From JBAZLV01 sp964586075 (lineage in GTDB: Bacteria; Nitrospirota; UBA9217), in assembly GCA_964586075.1 (NCBI GenBank), contig CAZPGZ010000054.1, positions 1-9,283 of the forward strand: DNA of 9,283 nt. The letters are read 5' to 3'. Position numbers and translations under genes: made by a program. Under the pieces are notes generated by a model. The model was not told the DNA's origin. It made no database searches and saw only the letters and a list, made by a program, of their open reading frames with translations. Below, in pieces: positions 1 through 6,628 of the stretch; positions within the stretch are counted from its first letter, which is position 1; the number at the start of each line of letters is the position of its first letter.

Positions 1-62
1 CATGAATGTCTCAATGATAGCATCGCAGTAAATCGGTGTAAAGATTTTTTGAAAATACTGCC

Positions 63-91
63 TTGACATACCTTTGGGCCCATGGTATGTT
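63..91 (+). promoter_or_regulatory. Sigma70-like promoter of the left (+) unit
   Basis: A perfect -35 hexamer TTGACA (63-68) is followed by a 17-base spacer and TATGTT (86-91), which matches four of the six -10 consensus positions. A TG at 83-84 with one base before the -10 makes it an extended -10. Transcription would start at about 97-99, on or beside the ATG at 98, so the first mRNA may be leaderless. It is a prediction from sequence only, but spacing and both boxes are good. Confidence 0.6.
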
Positions 92-105
92 CAATATATG
101 AACAT
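87..105. promoter_or_regulatory. Candidate operator: perfect 7-bp inverted repeat
   Basis: ATGTTCA (87-93) and TGAACAT (99-105) are exact reverse complements separated by ATATA. The repeat overlaps the -10 box (86-91), the predicted transcription start and the ATG at 98. A dimeric winged-helix protein bound here would block RNA polymerase. The first gene downstream encodes such a protein, so autoregulation is the simplest reading. I did not see a second copy of the full site elsewhere in the window. Confidence 0.5.
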
Positions 106-757
106 CAATCGGCCCCCGGCTGACATCGATCATTTTAAGTCCTTGCAGATCCTCGATGAACTTTCGAGCAACGACTCACTTACCCAGCGGGATCTCAGCA
201 GCCGGCTCGGCATCGCCCTCGGGCTGGTTAATTCGTACATCAAAAACCTTGTTGCAAAAGGGTACATAACGGTAAAATCGATTCCGCCGAAACGATATGC
301 GTATTACCTGACGCCGAAGGGTTTTGCAGAAAAAACCCGCCTGACGTACGACCTGCTGCACGATTATACCCGCATATATCGAGAGGCACGCAGCAATCTC
401 AAGCAACTATTCCAGGAGTTAAAAGACAGCGGCGTTCGCAAGGTCGCTTTTGCGGGAGTGGATGAAATCGCGGAAATCGCGTATATCACCCTTCATGAAA
501 TGAACATGAAACTTGCCGCCGTGGTCGATGACGAAAAAACAGGACAGATTTTTTTCGGAAGAACAATCCAGCCCGTAAAAATGCTTGCCACCGCTCCGTA
601 CGACCGCGTTGTAGTGACGTCCTACCGGAAATCCGATGAAATCTGCAAAAGCCTTCTCCAACTGGGCGTAGAGAGAAAAAACATCCTGCTGCATTTTGTG
701 CAGCGGACAAAAACCGCTGGCAGCCAGCAGAATGGAAATCAGCGTGACAATCCATGA
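98..757 (+). CDS. Winged-helix regulator with C-terminal Rossmann-like domain
   Basis: Probable transcriptional regulator of the cluster. From the ATG at 98 (219 aa), the N-terminal third is a MarR-like winged helix: an LTQRDLSSRLGIALGLVNSYI recognition-helix region (about residues 29-49), then a wing ending in YYLTPKGFAEK, as in EPS-associated MarR regulators. After a helical linker comes an alpha/beta domain (about residues 112-200) with VRKVAFAG, an acidic VVDD at a second strand end and VVVTSY. This looks like a nucleotide- or nucleotide-sugar-binding Rossmann fold, although the usual GxGxxG is reduced to GVDEIA. In-frame TTG at 74 is the alternative start, but it has no Shine-Dalgarno sequence and lies upstream of the predicted transcription start; the ATG at 98 also lacks one, consistent with a leaderless message. 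The stop overlaps the flippase start (ATGA). The ligand is unknown. Confidence 0.8.
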   Translation: MNINRPPADIDHFKSLQILDELSSNDSLTQRDLSSRLGIALGLVNSYIKNLVAKGYITVKSIPPKRYAYYLTPKGFAEKTRLTYDLLHDYTRIYREARSNLKQLFQELKDSGVRKVAFAGVDEIAEIAYITLHEMNMKLAAVVDDEKTGQIFFGRTIQPVKMLATAPYDRVVVTSYRKSDEICKSLLQLGVERKNILLHFVQRTKTAGSQQNGNQRDNP

Positions 758-2271
758 TGGATCCCTCAGTGACCACAAAGCATGAATTGACGTCCAGCAG
801 GGTCCTTGTAAAGAATACCCTTTGGAACCTGACGGGCCAGGCAATACCGCTTGCCGTCGCGCTGCTGACCATTCCCCTCCTGATACGCGGCCTCGGCATA
901 GAGCGATTCGGCATTTTGACCCTTGCCTGGACATTGATCAGCTATTTCAGCCTGTTCGATTTCGGCATCAGCCGCGCTCTGACGCAGTTCATCGCAGAGA
1001 AGCTCACGACCGTAAGCCGGGAAGACACATCATCCATAGTACGAACATCGCTCTGCCTTCTCTTTCTGCTCGGAGCTGGGGGGGGCCTGGTCATGCTCAT
1101 GTCCGCTCCCTGGCTTGTCAATCACGTCCTGACCGCCCAGAACACACCGCAGCGGGAAGTGCTCATTTCACTGGCACTGCTGTCGATCTCCGTCCCTTTC
1201 ATCATAACAACTGCAGGTCTGTGCGGTGTTCTTTCGGCATACCAGCGGTTCGACCTTATCAACCTGGTGCGGATTCCGGCTAGCATAATAACGTTTTGCG
1301 GTCCCGCACTTGTTCTGCTTTTTTCCGGGAGTCTAATTTTTATCATCATTTTTCTCGTATTCGAGCAAATCATTGTATGCCTTGCCTATTGTATTTTCGG
1401 CCTGCGTGTGATGCCGGCGCTGAAAAAAGGAGGATGGTTGCCGGGACGGGGCATCATACCGCTGCTCAAATTCGGCACCTGGATGACCATATCCAATATC
1501 GTCGGTCCCATTATGGTCTACATGGACCGTTTTTTTATCGGGGCTGTCATATCATTGTCAGCAGTGGCATATTATGTGACCCCGTATGAAGTCGTCACCA
1601 AACTGTGGATCATCCCAGGATCTCTGGTCAGCGTCATTTTTCCGGTCTTCGCATCGCATTTCCTGCACGACCGGGAAACGGTAAAACTCTACTATGCCAG
1701 AAGCGTCAAATACATATTTCTCGTTTTGTTTCCGGTCACCCTGCTGGTGATCTGCGTCGCTCATGAGGGGCTGTCACTTTGGCTCGGGACTGAGTTTGCC
1801 GATAATTCCACTCGGGTGCTGCAATGGTTGAGCCTTGGGATATTTATCAACAGCCTTGCCCAGGTGCCCCTTACGCTTATTCAGGGAATCGGCCGGCCTG
1901 ATGTTACAACCAAAGTACATCTTCTGGAATTGCCCTGCTATCTGGCAGTTTTGCTGCTGCTTCTTTCCCGATACGGCATTGAAGGAGCTGCAATTGCCTG
2001 GTGTCTCAGGGTGACGATGGACGCAACTATCCTATTTATGCTTGCCCATCGCTTTCTGCCGGTTCCGCGCAAAGATATTCATCGCGCTCTGTGGATACAG
2101 TCAGCGGCAGCCTTTCTATTCGCAATGGCCGCGCTGCCTCTGTCCCTGCTGCATAAAGCACTCTTTCTGATAACCGTGCTTTTCTGTTTTATTATTTTTG
2201 CCAAATCAGCTATGATAACCAGCGAGGAAAAAACCTGGATTAAAAGTACCTATGCAAATCTATTCCGGTAA
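754..2271 (+). CDS. Wzx-type oligosaccharide flippase (MOP superfamily)
   Basis: Inner-membrane flippase expected to move undecaprenyl-diphosphate-linked repeat units to the periplasmic face. The 505-residue protein has the usual family length and about 14 hydrophobic segments. The N-terminal region carries the polysaccharide-synthesis-family signature around residues 45-85 (RGLGIERFGILTLAW, then SLFDFGISRALTQFIAEKL). The second transport lobe begins near residue 240 with GTWMTISNIVGP and MDRFFIGAV. The ATG at 754 overlaps the stop of the regulator (ATGA), suggesting translational coupling; ATG at 757 directly follows and could also serve. A run of eight G at 1078-1085 encodes Gly109-Gly111 in the third hydrophobic segment. 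The methyltransferase start overlaps its 3' end. Substrate specificity cannot be read from sequence, and the name wzx is withheld because this family is assigned by function. Confidence 0.88.
   Translation: MMDPSVTTKHELTSSRVLVKNTLWNLTGQAIPLAVALLTIPLLIRGLGIERFGILTLAWTLISYFSLFDFGISRALTQFIAEKLTTVSREDTSSIVRTSLCLLFLLGAGGGLVMLMSAPWLVNHVLTAQNTPQREVLISLALLSISVPFIITTAGLCGVLSAYQRFDLINLVRIPASIITFCGPALVLLFSGSLIFIIIFLVFEQIIVCLAYCIFGLRVMPALKKGGWLPGRGIIPLLKFGTWMTISNIVGPIMVYMDRFFIGAVISLSAVAYYVTPYEVVTKLWIIPGSLVSVIFPVFASHFLHDRETVKLYYARSVKYIFLVLFPVTLLVICVAHEGLSLWLGTEFADNSTRVLQWLSLGIFINSLAQVPLTLIQGIGRPDVTTKVHLLELPCYLAVLLLLLSRYGIEGAAIAWCLRVTMDATILFMLAHRFLPVPRKDIHRALWIQSAAAFLFAMAALPLSLLHKALFLITVLFCFIIFAKSAMITSEEKTWIKSTYANLFR
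1078..1085 (+). repeat. G8 homopolymer inside the flippase gene
   Basis: Eight consecutive G residues form codons 109-111 (GGG GGG GGC) of the flippase. Loss of one G would bring a TGA into frame at 1130-1132; gain of one G would run to a stop at 1281-1283. Either change removes most of the transporter. G tracts of this kind are slippage sites in some surface-glycan genes of other bacteria; whether this one varies is unknown. Confidence 0.9.
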
Positions 2272-3334
2272 AGATATGTCAGAACAAGATTTTTCCATGA
2301 TGATTCGATCTACTCCCTGCCCCGCCTGCTCCCTGTGCGGTTCTCCGGGAACAGATTTGTACCGCAACCTGCAAGATCGGCTGTTCTCTGCATGGGGGAC
2401 CTGGAACCTTAAAAAGTGCTCCAACCCGCAGTGCGGGATCGTCTGGCTCGACCCGATGCCGTCGGAGCAGGACATCGGCAAAGCGTATCAGGCCTATTAC
2501 ACCCATACGGACACACCGGCTCCCGCTCCCAGAAAGGGCGGCATCATGCAGTATTTGATGCGCTCGATCAAAAACAGCTATCTGGCACGTACGTATGGCT
2601 ATAATAAAATGACCCTGAACTTTTTTCAGCGATCCCTCTGGCCTTTAGCGTACCTCAGCCTGAACGGACGAGTTTGGCTTGATTCAAAAGTCATGTACCT
2701 CCGGGCGCCGTACAAAGGACGGCTGCTTGAAATCGGTGCCGGCAGCGGGGAACAGCTCGAAGAACTGATTGCGTTCGGATGGGACGGCGAAGGCATAGAC
2801 AATGACCGGAATGCGGTCGAAAACGCCCTGAAAAAGCGGCTGCGGGTCCGCTGCGGAACCGTGGAAGCGCAACGGTATCCGGACAATTCCTTTGATGTCA
2901 TCATCATGAACCACGTTATAGAACATGTGCACGATCCGCACTCTCTTTTTTCAGAATGTTTCCGGATACTGCGTCCGGCCGGACGGTTGGTGATCGTGAC
3001 CCCGAATATTTTGTCGCTGGGGCACCGTCTTTTCAAAGATGCCTGGTTTCCACTGGATCCTCCTCGGCATTTGCGGGTTTATACCCCCTCATCGTTGCGG
3101 AGCCTGCTCGGAAAAGCGGGATTTGGAATCGAAACCGCACGCACATCGGCCAGAAATGCGAACGGCATCTTCTGGACAAGCAGGTCCATCAAACAATCCG
3201 GCAGGGGCACGATGAGCGCCGTCCCCGGCACTCCACTCCGCACGGCAGCGTGGTTCATGCTTTTTCTTGAATTGCTGCTGATGAAATTTGACCCGAATCT
3301 CGGCGAGGAAATCACAATCGTTGCGAGAAAATAA
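2252..3334 (+). CDS. Zinc-ribbon class I SAM-dependent methyltransferase
   Basis: Probable sugar or glycan methyltransferase. The N-terminus has a cysteine cluster that likely binds zinc: C23, C26, C29 and then C56 and C61, followed by IVWLDPMPSEQDI, as in many polysaccharide-locus methyltransferases. The SAM-binding Rossmann domain shows motif I LLEIGAGSG (158-166), acidic GIDND (181-185), FDVIIMNHVIEHVHDP (214-229) and LRPAGRLVIVTPN (240-252). A C-terminal DPPRHLRVYTPSSLRSLLGKAGF stretch (269-291) is typical of Methyltransf_11/23-like proteins. The ATG at 2252 overlaps the flippase by 20 bases; ATG at 2276 (MSEQDF), preceded by GGTAAAG, is an equally plausible start and removes eight residues without touching a domain. 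The acceptor is unknown; a methylated deoxysugar is a reasonable inference from the adjacent putative rhamnosyltransferase. Confidence 0.85.
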   Translation: MQIYSGKDMSEQDFSMMIRSTPCPACSLCGSPGTDLYRNLQDRLFSAWGTWNLKKCSNPQCGIVWLDPMPSEQDIGKAYQAYYTHTDTPAPAPRKGGIMQYLMRSIKNSYLARTYGYNKMTLNFFQRSLWPLAYLSLNGRVWLDSKVMYLRAPYKGRLLEIGAGSGEQLEELIAFGWDGEGIDNDRNAVENALKKRLRVRCGTVEAQRYPDNSFDVIIMNHVIEHVHDPHSLFSECFRILRPAGRLVIVTPNILSLGHRLFKDAWFPLDPPRHLRVYTPSSLRSLLGKAGFGIETARTSARNANGIFWTSRSIKQSGRGTMSAVPGTPLRTAAWFMLFLELLLMKFDPNLGEEITIVARK

Positions 3335-3348
3335 TAAACCATCCGCAT

Positions 3349-3352
3349 AGGA
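3349..3352 (+). promoter_or_regulatory. Ribosome binding site of the RfbF-like glycosyltransferase
   Basis: AGGA lies 8 bases before the ATG at 3361. It favours that start over the out-of-frame ATG at 3357. This is one of the few recognisable Shine-Dalgarno sequences in the left unit, where other genes overlap or may be leaderless. Confidence 0.55.
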
Positions 3353-3360
3353 CTGCATGC

Positions 3361-4227
3361 ATGCCCGTTCAAACTACCGTTAAAATCGCCGGTGTCACTG
3401 TTTTGTATCATCCCGACAATTCCTTCAGGGATAATATCGACTCCTATATTGACGACATCGACATATTATTCGTTATTGATAATACCGAGTCTCCGTTGCC
3501 GCAGGTACAGGAACAACTCCCGAAGAACAAAAGCATTTACATTCCTTACCATGACAATCTCGGTATCGCAAAGGCCCTCAATGACGCTGCCCTGCTTGCC
3601 ATGCAGCATGGGTGCAGTTTCCTGCTGACCATGGACCAGGACAGCAGGGCGACTCCGGGGATGATTCCGCACATGCTCGGCTGTCTTCAGCATGAAGATA
3701 TGAACCGCATCGGCCTCATCTCGCCCTACCACGTCATGAGCCATCAGAAGGGAAAATATCCTCCGGCCCGGACGTGCACCGAAGTGCTCACGGTCATGAC
3801 ATCGGGAAATCTGCTGAACTTATCCGCCTTCCGGGCAGTCGGAGGATTTACCGAAATGCTTTTTATCGATGCCGTAGATTTTGATTATTGTCTGAGATTG
3901 AACCAGAAAGGATTTCGAGTGCTTTTAGACAGTGAGGCCCGCCTTATTCACCACCTGGGAAACGTCACTACCCACAATTTTTTTGGGCGCAGAGTCTACG
4001 CAAGCCATCACTCTGCGATAAGAAGATACTATATTACCCGAAACTATCTTTACATGATCAAAACATTTAAATCCCAGTATGCTGACTTCTGCAGGTCGCT
4101 GTTAATTACTGTTCTGCTCACGCCCGTTGTTGTTATCTTGTATGAGGAAGAAAAATTCAGAAAGTTAAAAATGATACTGAACGGTGCTTTTGACTATATC
4201 AGGAAAAGATTCGGCCGCTTTCGATAG
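3361..4227 (+). CDS. GT2 glycosyltransferase, RfbF-like (putative rhamnosyltransferase)
   Basis: Cytoplasmic, probably membrane-associated inverting glycosyltransferase that adds a sugar, likely L-rhamnose from dTDP-rhamnose, to the lipid-linked repeat unit. The 288-residue length fits the RfbF/rhamnosyltransferase group. Visible motifs in order are VTVLYHPD (12-19), FVIDNT (37-42), NLGIAKALNDA (66-76), MDQDS (91-95, the metal-binding DxD), an acceptor region GGFTEMLFIDAVDFDYCLR (161-179), LIHHLG (195-200) and RRYYITRN (221-228). A hydrophobic stretch at about 245-261 and a basic C-terminus (RKRFGRFR) suggest peripheral membrane anchoring. It follows the methyltransferase after a 26-base gap and ends the left unit, facing the right unit tail to tail. 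The family is secure, and the rhamnose specificity is inferred from motif resemblance. Confidence 0.85.
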   Translation: MPVQTTVKIAGVTVLYHPDNSFRDNIDSYIDDIDILFVIDNTESPLPQVQEQLPKNKSIYIPYHDNLGIAKALNDAALLAMQHGCSFLLTMDQDSRATPGMIPHMLGCLQHEDMNRIGLISPYHVMSHQKGKYPPARTCTEVLTVMTSGNLLNLSAFRAVGGFTEMLFIDAVDFDYCLRLNQKGFRVLLDSEARLIHHLGNVTTHNFFGRRVYASHHSAIRRYYITRNYLYMIKTFKSQYADFCRSLLITVLLTPVVVILYEEEKFRKLKMILNGAFDYIRKRFGRFR

Positions 4228-4280
4228 TTCTCTGTGGAATAGTTCCCGGTACGTTCACGGGCCGGTGGGAAATACTCCGG
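4228..4280. other. Convergent junction between the two units, with weak inverted repeat
   Basis: The 53 bases between two converging stop codons contain TTCCC (4243-4247) paired with GGGAA (4267-4271). Extra pairing of GG (4248-4249) with CC (4262-4263) leaves a bulge and a 12-base loop. It could act as a weak bidirectional stem. There is no T-run on either side, so it is not a convincing intrinsic terminator. Confidence 0.3.
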
Positions 4281-5225
4281 CTACACAATCAGCAGCAATG
4301 CAAAGCTCCTGAGCGCGCCGCTCCACCAGAAACCATGCTTTACAACGCAATATCTCCGCTTCAGCCAGTTCAACGAGTTCAGATTCGCATACACGCATAC
4401 TGTTTCCCGTTTTCCTGCCGTCAGCATGTGGCCATACCGTTCCAGAAAAGACATCGCCTGCCGCTGTGATTGGATCAGGAAGTTCCGATGGTTCCGCAGC
4501 CGCATCACATTTCGGGTAATGTTTTTCAGATTCGTTCCCCACGTGGCACCAACGGCGTTGTGTGCGTGCTGTCGGTATAAAACAGTCGGTTCACTAAGGT
4601 ATTGGCACCTTCCAAAACAGGCCGCCACCAAACCAAACCACCAGTCATGCATAAGGGCACCCTCGGGCATCGGCAAAGACAGCTCCAGCAGTTTCCTGTT
4701 CACCATAACCGTGCATCCGATTATAACGTTGCTCACCAGTTGGCGGGACAGCCGGGCGCCGTTCTTCGGACAAAACGACTGATGCTTCCAGTATGAATAC
4801 GTGATATTATTCAGCCCGTCATCCACGACTTTCATGTCCGTATAAACCAGCAACGGCAGCGTGCGGCCGTAGGCTTTTTCCATCGCTTTCATTTTTTGGA
4901 ATGTTGTTTCGATTTTATGAGGCAACCACACGTCGTCCTGGTCGCAAAACATGACATAATCGGAGGTTGCGTGTCCGAGAAGAACTCCGAAATTTCCGCA
5001 CGCACCTCTTCTACGTTGATCATCGGCAAGAAGGACAATTTTATTCGGATACTTCTCTGCATACGCTCGGATGATATCGGGCGTCCCATCGGTAGACCCA
5101 TCATCCCGGACGAGCAGCCGCCAATGGATATACGTCTGATCCAGAATCGATTGGATCTGTTCCGGCAGATATTTTTCCCCATTATATGTCGCAAGAAGGA
5201 TATCAATAGTAGGGTGGTTGTTCAT
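4281..5225 (-). CDS. GT2 glycosyltransferase (rhamnosyltransferase-like subgroup)
   Basis: Family-2 glycosyltransferase of about the usual length (314 aa), expected to extend a glycan at the cytoplasmic membrane. Motifs are DILLATYNGEKYLPEQIQSI (8-27), RDDGSTDGT (40-48), FCDQDDVW (93-100; the DxD with following W is typical of the group containing RgpB-like enzymes), GCTVMVNR (170-177), MHDWW (192-196) and YRQHAHNAVGA (217-227). The last ~25 residues are hydrophobic or aromatic and may contact the membrane. It is the last gene of the right unit, 105 bases after the TMTC-like gene and in the same frame. The start is the ATG at 5225; GAAGGT lies a rather long 12 bases upstream. The sugar donor is not determinable from sequence. 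Confidence 0.85.
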   Translation of the reverse strand: MNNHPTIDILLATYNGEKYLPEQIQSILDQTYIHWRLLVRDDGSTDGTPDIIRAYAEKYPNKIVLLADDQRRRGACGNFGVLLGHATSDYVMFCDQDDVWLPHKIETTFQKMKAMEKAYGRTLPLLVYTDMKVVDDGLNNITYSYWKHQSFCPKNGARLSRQLVSNVIIGCTVMVNRKLLELSLPMPEGALMHDWWFGLVAACFGRCQYLSEPTVLYRQHAHNAVGATWGTNLKNITRNVMRLRNHRNFLIQSQRQAMSFLERYGHMLTAGKRETVCVYANLNSLNWLKRRYCVVKHGFWWSGALRSFALLLIV

Positions 5226-5330
5226 AATGTGCGATTTACCTTCGGTTTTTCTATACTTAGCATGATTGCGGACAGCCGGTCAAGGAACGATAGCACCAAC
5301 TGCATCATGCTTCAGCATCGCGGAAACAAT
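5226..5330 (-). other. 105-base gap after the TMTC-like gene
   Basis: On the minus strand no frame is open across this gap from the TMTC-like gene to the next one. The TMTC frame continues for 16 codons past its TGA before a second TGA. A 28-codon reading frame (ATG at about 5311) ends with a TGA that overlaps the start codon of the next gene as ATGA. Its conceptual product (MMQLVLSFLDRLSAIMLS...) has no family I recognise. It may be leftover coding sequence from a longer TMTC-like gene or simply spacer. Confidence 0.3.
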
Positions 5331-6527
5331 TCACTTTTTTCCCGCTACACCAGAAGCAATCCCATACGCCGTTCTTTTTTCAATCCACTCGAACAGGCCT
5401 TCAACAGCAGCAACAAATACAAGAAAAAAGCCGATCGACGGCAGATAGACCCGATGTTCAAAGATGACGTCAAGAATCGGTACAAAGCTCTGGGTTGGCG
5501 AGAGCGTGATATAAAACCACGCGACGCCGAATGGAATCAGCGTCCATTTTTTCTTCAGGTACAGCCAGCATGCAACAGCTGCCAGAAGCAGATGGCCGGC
5601 AAAAGAAAGGATCGTTGGAAATTCGAACAGCGTTTTCGCGATAGGATAGCTGTAGTCCAAGTTCTGATTGATCGGGAAAATCAGCAGCTTGATATACGTC
5701 CAAAGAACATTGAATGAGGTAAGCAGATAGGTCCAGCCGGTGATGCTTCTTTCGCCGCTGATGCCGAAGCCTGCACCCGAAAGTTTTGTGGTCATTAACA
5801 CATAGGCAATAAGTCCCCAGGGAAGTGCCACCAGCACGTATGCCTTCCAGCGAGAAAAAACAGGCTTGAATGATCCGTTAGAGATGAACAGCAAATCATA
5901 CAGGAACAGCATCGCGGGCAGCGTAACCGCCCATTCCTTCGATTCCACGGCTAGCAGTGAAGTAAAAAAGGCGGCGATATACCAGGAAAAGGTATTGGTC
6001 TTTGCACCCTTCAAGAAGAGCAGAAAAGTAGCCAGGTAGAAGAACGCGGCTAGCAGTTCCGTCCGGCTGATAATATACGTCACTGATTCCGTCTGGAGGG
6101 GATGCAGGCCGAACAGCAACGCTCCGAACAACGCCATCCTTTTTGCTCTCTCGCCGTATCGTGCACAGAGGGTGGGTAGCGTCAGCGTCTTCAGAACAAG
6201 CAAATATACAAAATACGTGTTCAGAATGTGGAAGGTAATGTTGAAAATGTGCCATCCCACCGGATTCAAACCGCTTATTTGATAATTAAAGAACAGAGAC
6301 AGATTTACAATTGGCCGGGTGCCGGAGAACATGCTGATAAAGTTGCTCCAGGTGCAGCGTTTCAGTGCGGGATTATCTACGATCGCGGGATTGTCGTCAA
6401 AATGAAAACTGGCGGTAAAGGTGTTTGAATAGGCAAGCAGTATAAGTCCGGCGATGCAGGCAAAGGCGATACGGTCGAATTTTTTATACGTGAAAAAACG
6501 GTATATTTTTTCTCCAAAAGCCTGCAT
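5331..6527 (-). CDS. TMTC-like GT-C membrane glycosyltransferase lacking TPR tail
   Basis: Multi-pass membrane protein of the TMTC/ArnT-like GT-C type, expected to transfer a sugar from a polyprenyl-phosphate donor at the outer face of the inner membrane. Counting from the ATG at 6527 (398 aa): SFHFDDNPAIVDNPAL after helix 1 (about 41-56, with the GT-C acidic pair at D44-D45), GTRPIVNLSLFFNY (69-82), FGLHPLQTESVTYIISRTE (139-157), ESKEWAVTLPAMLFLYDLLF (195-214) and HRVYLPSIGFF (359-369). About 11 hydrophobic helices are visible. Homologues usually continue into several TPR repeats, but this protein stops within about 25 residues of the last helix. In-frame GTG at 6551 would add eight residues; the ATG is preferred because AGGAGG (6541-6546) lies upstream of it, although 13 bases away. 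The gene follows DUF2304 and the GtrB-like synthase, which could supply its lipid-linked donor. Confidence 0.8.
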   Translation of the reverse strand: MQAFGEKIYRFFTYKKFDRIAFACIAGLILLAYSNTFTASFHFDDNPAIVDNPALKRCTWSNFISMFSGTRPIVNLSLFFNYQISGLNPVGWHIFNITFHILNTYFVYLLVLKTLTLPTLCARYGERAKRMALFGALLFGLHPLQTESVTYIISRTELLAAFFYLATFLLFLKGAKTNTFSWYIAAFFTSLLAVESKEWAVTLPAMLFLYDLLFISNGSFKPVFSRWKAYVLVALPWGLIAYVLMTTKLSGAGFGISGERSITGWTYLLTSFNVLWTYIKLLIFPINQNLDYSYPIAKTLFEFPTILSFAGHLLLAAVACWLYLKKKWTLIPFGVAWFYITLSPTQSFVPILDVIFEHRVYLPSIGFFLVFVAAVEGLFEWIEKRTAYGIASGVAGKK

Positions 6528-6540
6528 CCTCGCCGAAATG

Positions 6541-6546
6541 CCTCCT
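6541..6546 (-). promoter_or_regulatory. Shine-Dalgarno sequence of the TMTC-like gene
   Basis: A full AGGAGG on the minus strand lies just inside the reading frame that begins with GTG at 6551. A ribosome binding here cannot use that upstream GTG, so the downstream ATG at 6527 is favoured. The 13-base spacing is longer than usual; a second GAGG directly abuts the ATG and is too close to be the site. Confidence 0.5.
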
Positions 6547-6592
6547 GTCACAAAAAAAGTGTGTACAAAACTCTACCACGGTTCAAAAGCAA

Positions 6593-6622
6593 AGTAAAGA
6601 AAATGTATTGGGTAAGCGTCAA
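6593..6622 (-). promoter_or_regulatory. Possible weak internal promoter before the TMTC-like gene
   Basis: In the 101-base gap before the TMTC-like gene, TTGACG (6622-6617) is followed by an 18-base spacer and TTTACT (6598-6593), four of six matches to the -10 consensus. The gap is the largest but one in the right unit and AT-rich. It might let the last two genes be transcribed separately, but hits of this quality occur by chance. Confidence 0.25.
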
Positions 6623-6628
6623 AAAATA

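Noticed and set aside
419..934. 171-codon minus-strand open frame under the regulator/flippase junction
   Set aside because: It overlaps well-supported plus-strand genes, has low-complexity Arg/Ser/Cys composition and shows no motif.
1530..1536. T7 run in the flippase gene as a second slippage site
   Set aside because: Seven T is short for contingency behaviour and common in hydrophobic coding sequence. The G8 run is the better candidate.
4243..4271. Intrinsic bidirectional terminator between the convergent units
   Set aside because: The stem is short and bulged, and there is no T-run on either strand, so it is listed only as a weak inverted repeat.
5331..5345. A AAA AAG heptamer as a programmed -1 frameshift signal
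   Set aside because: The phase is right, but the shifted frame ends after nine codons and I see no strong stem-loop or upstream Shine-Dalgarno-like stimulator. It probably just reflects Lys-Lys codons at the C-terminus.
4896..5717. 273-codon plus-strand open frame across the start of one GT2 gene and the end of the TMTC-like gene
   Set aside because: It runs antisense to two genes with clear family motifs. Its translation is rich in Arg, Ser and Ile without recognisable domain, and no ribosome site precedes it. It is a shadow of the opposite-strand coding.
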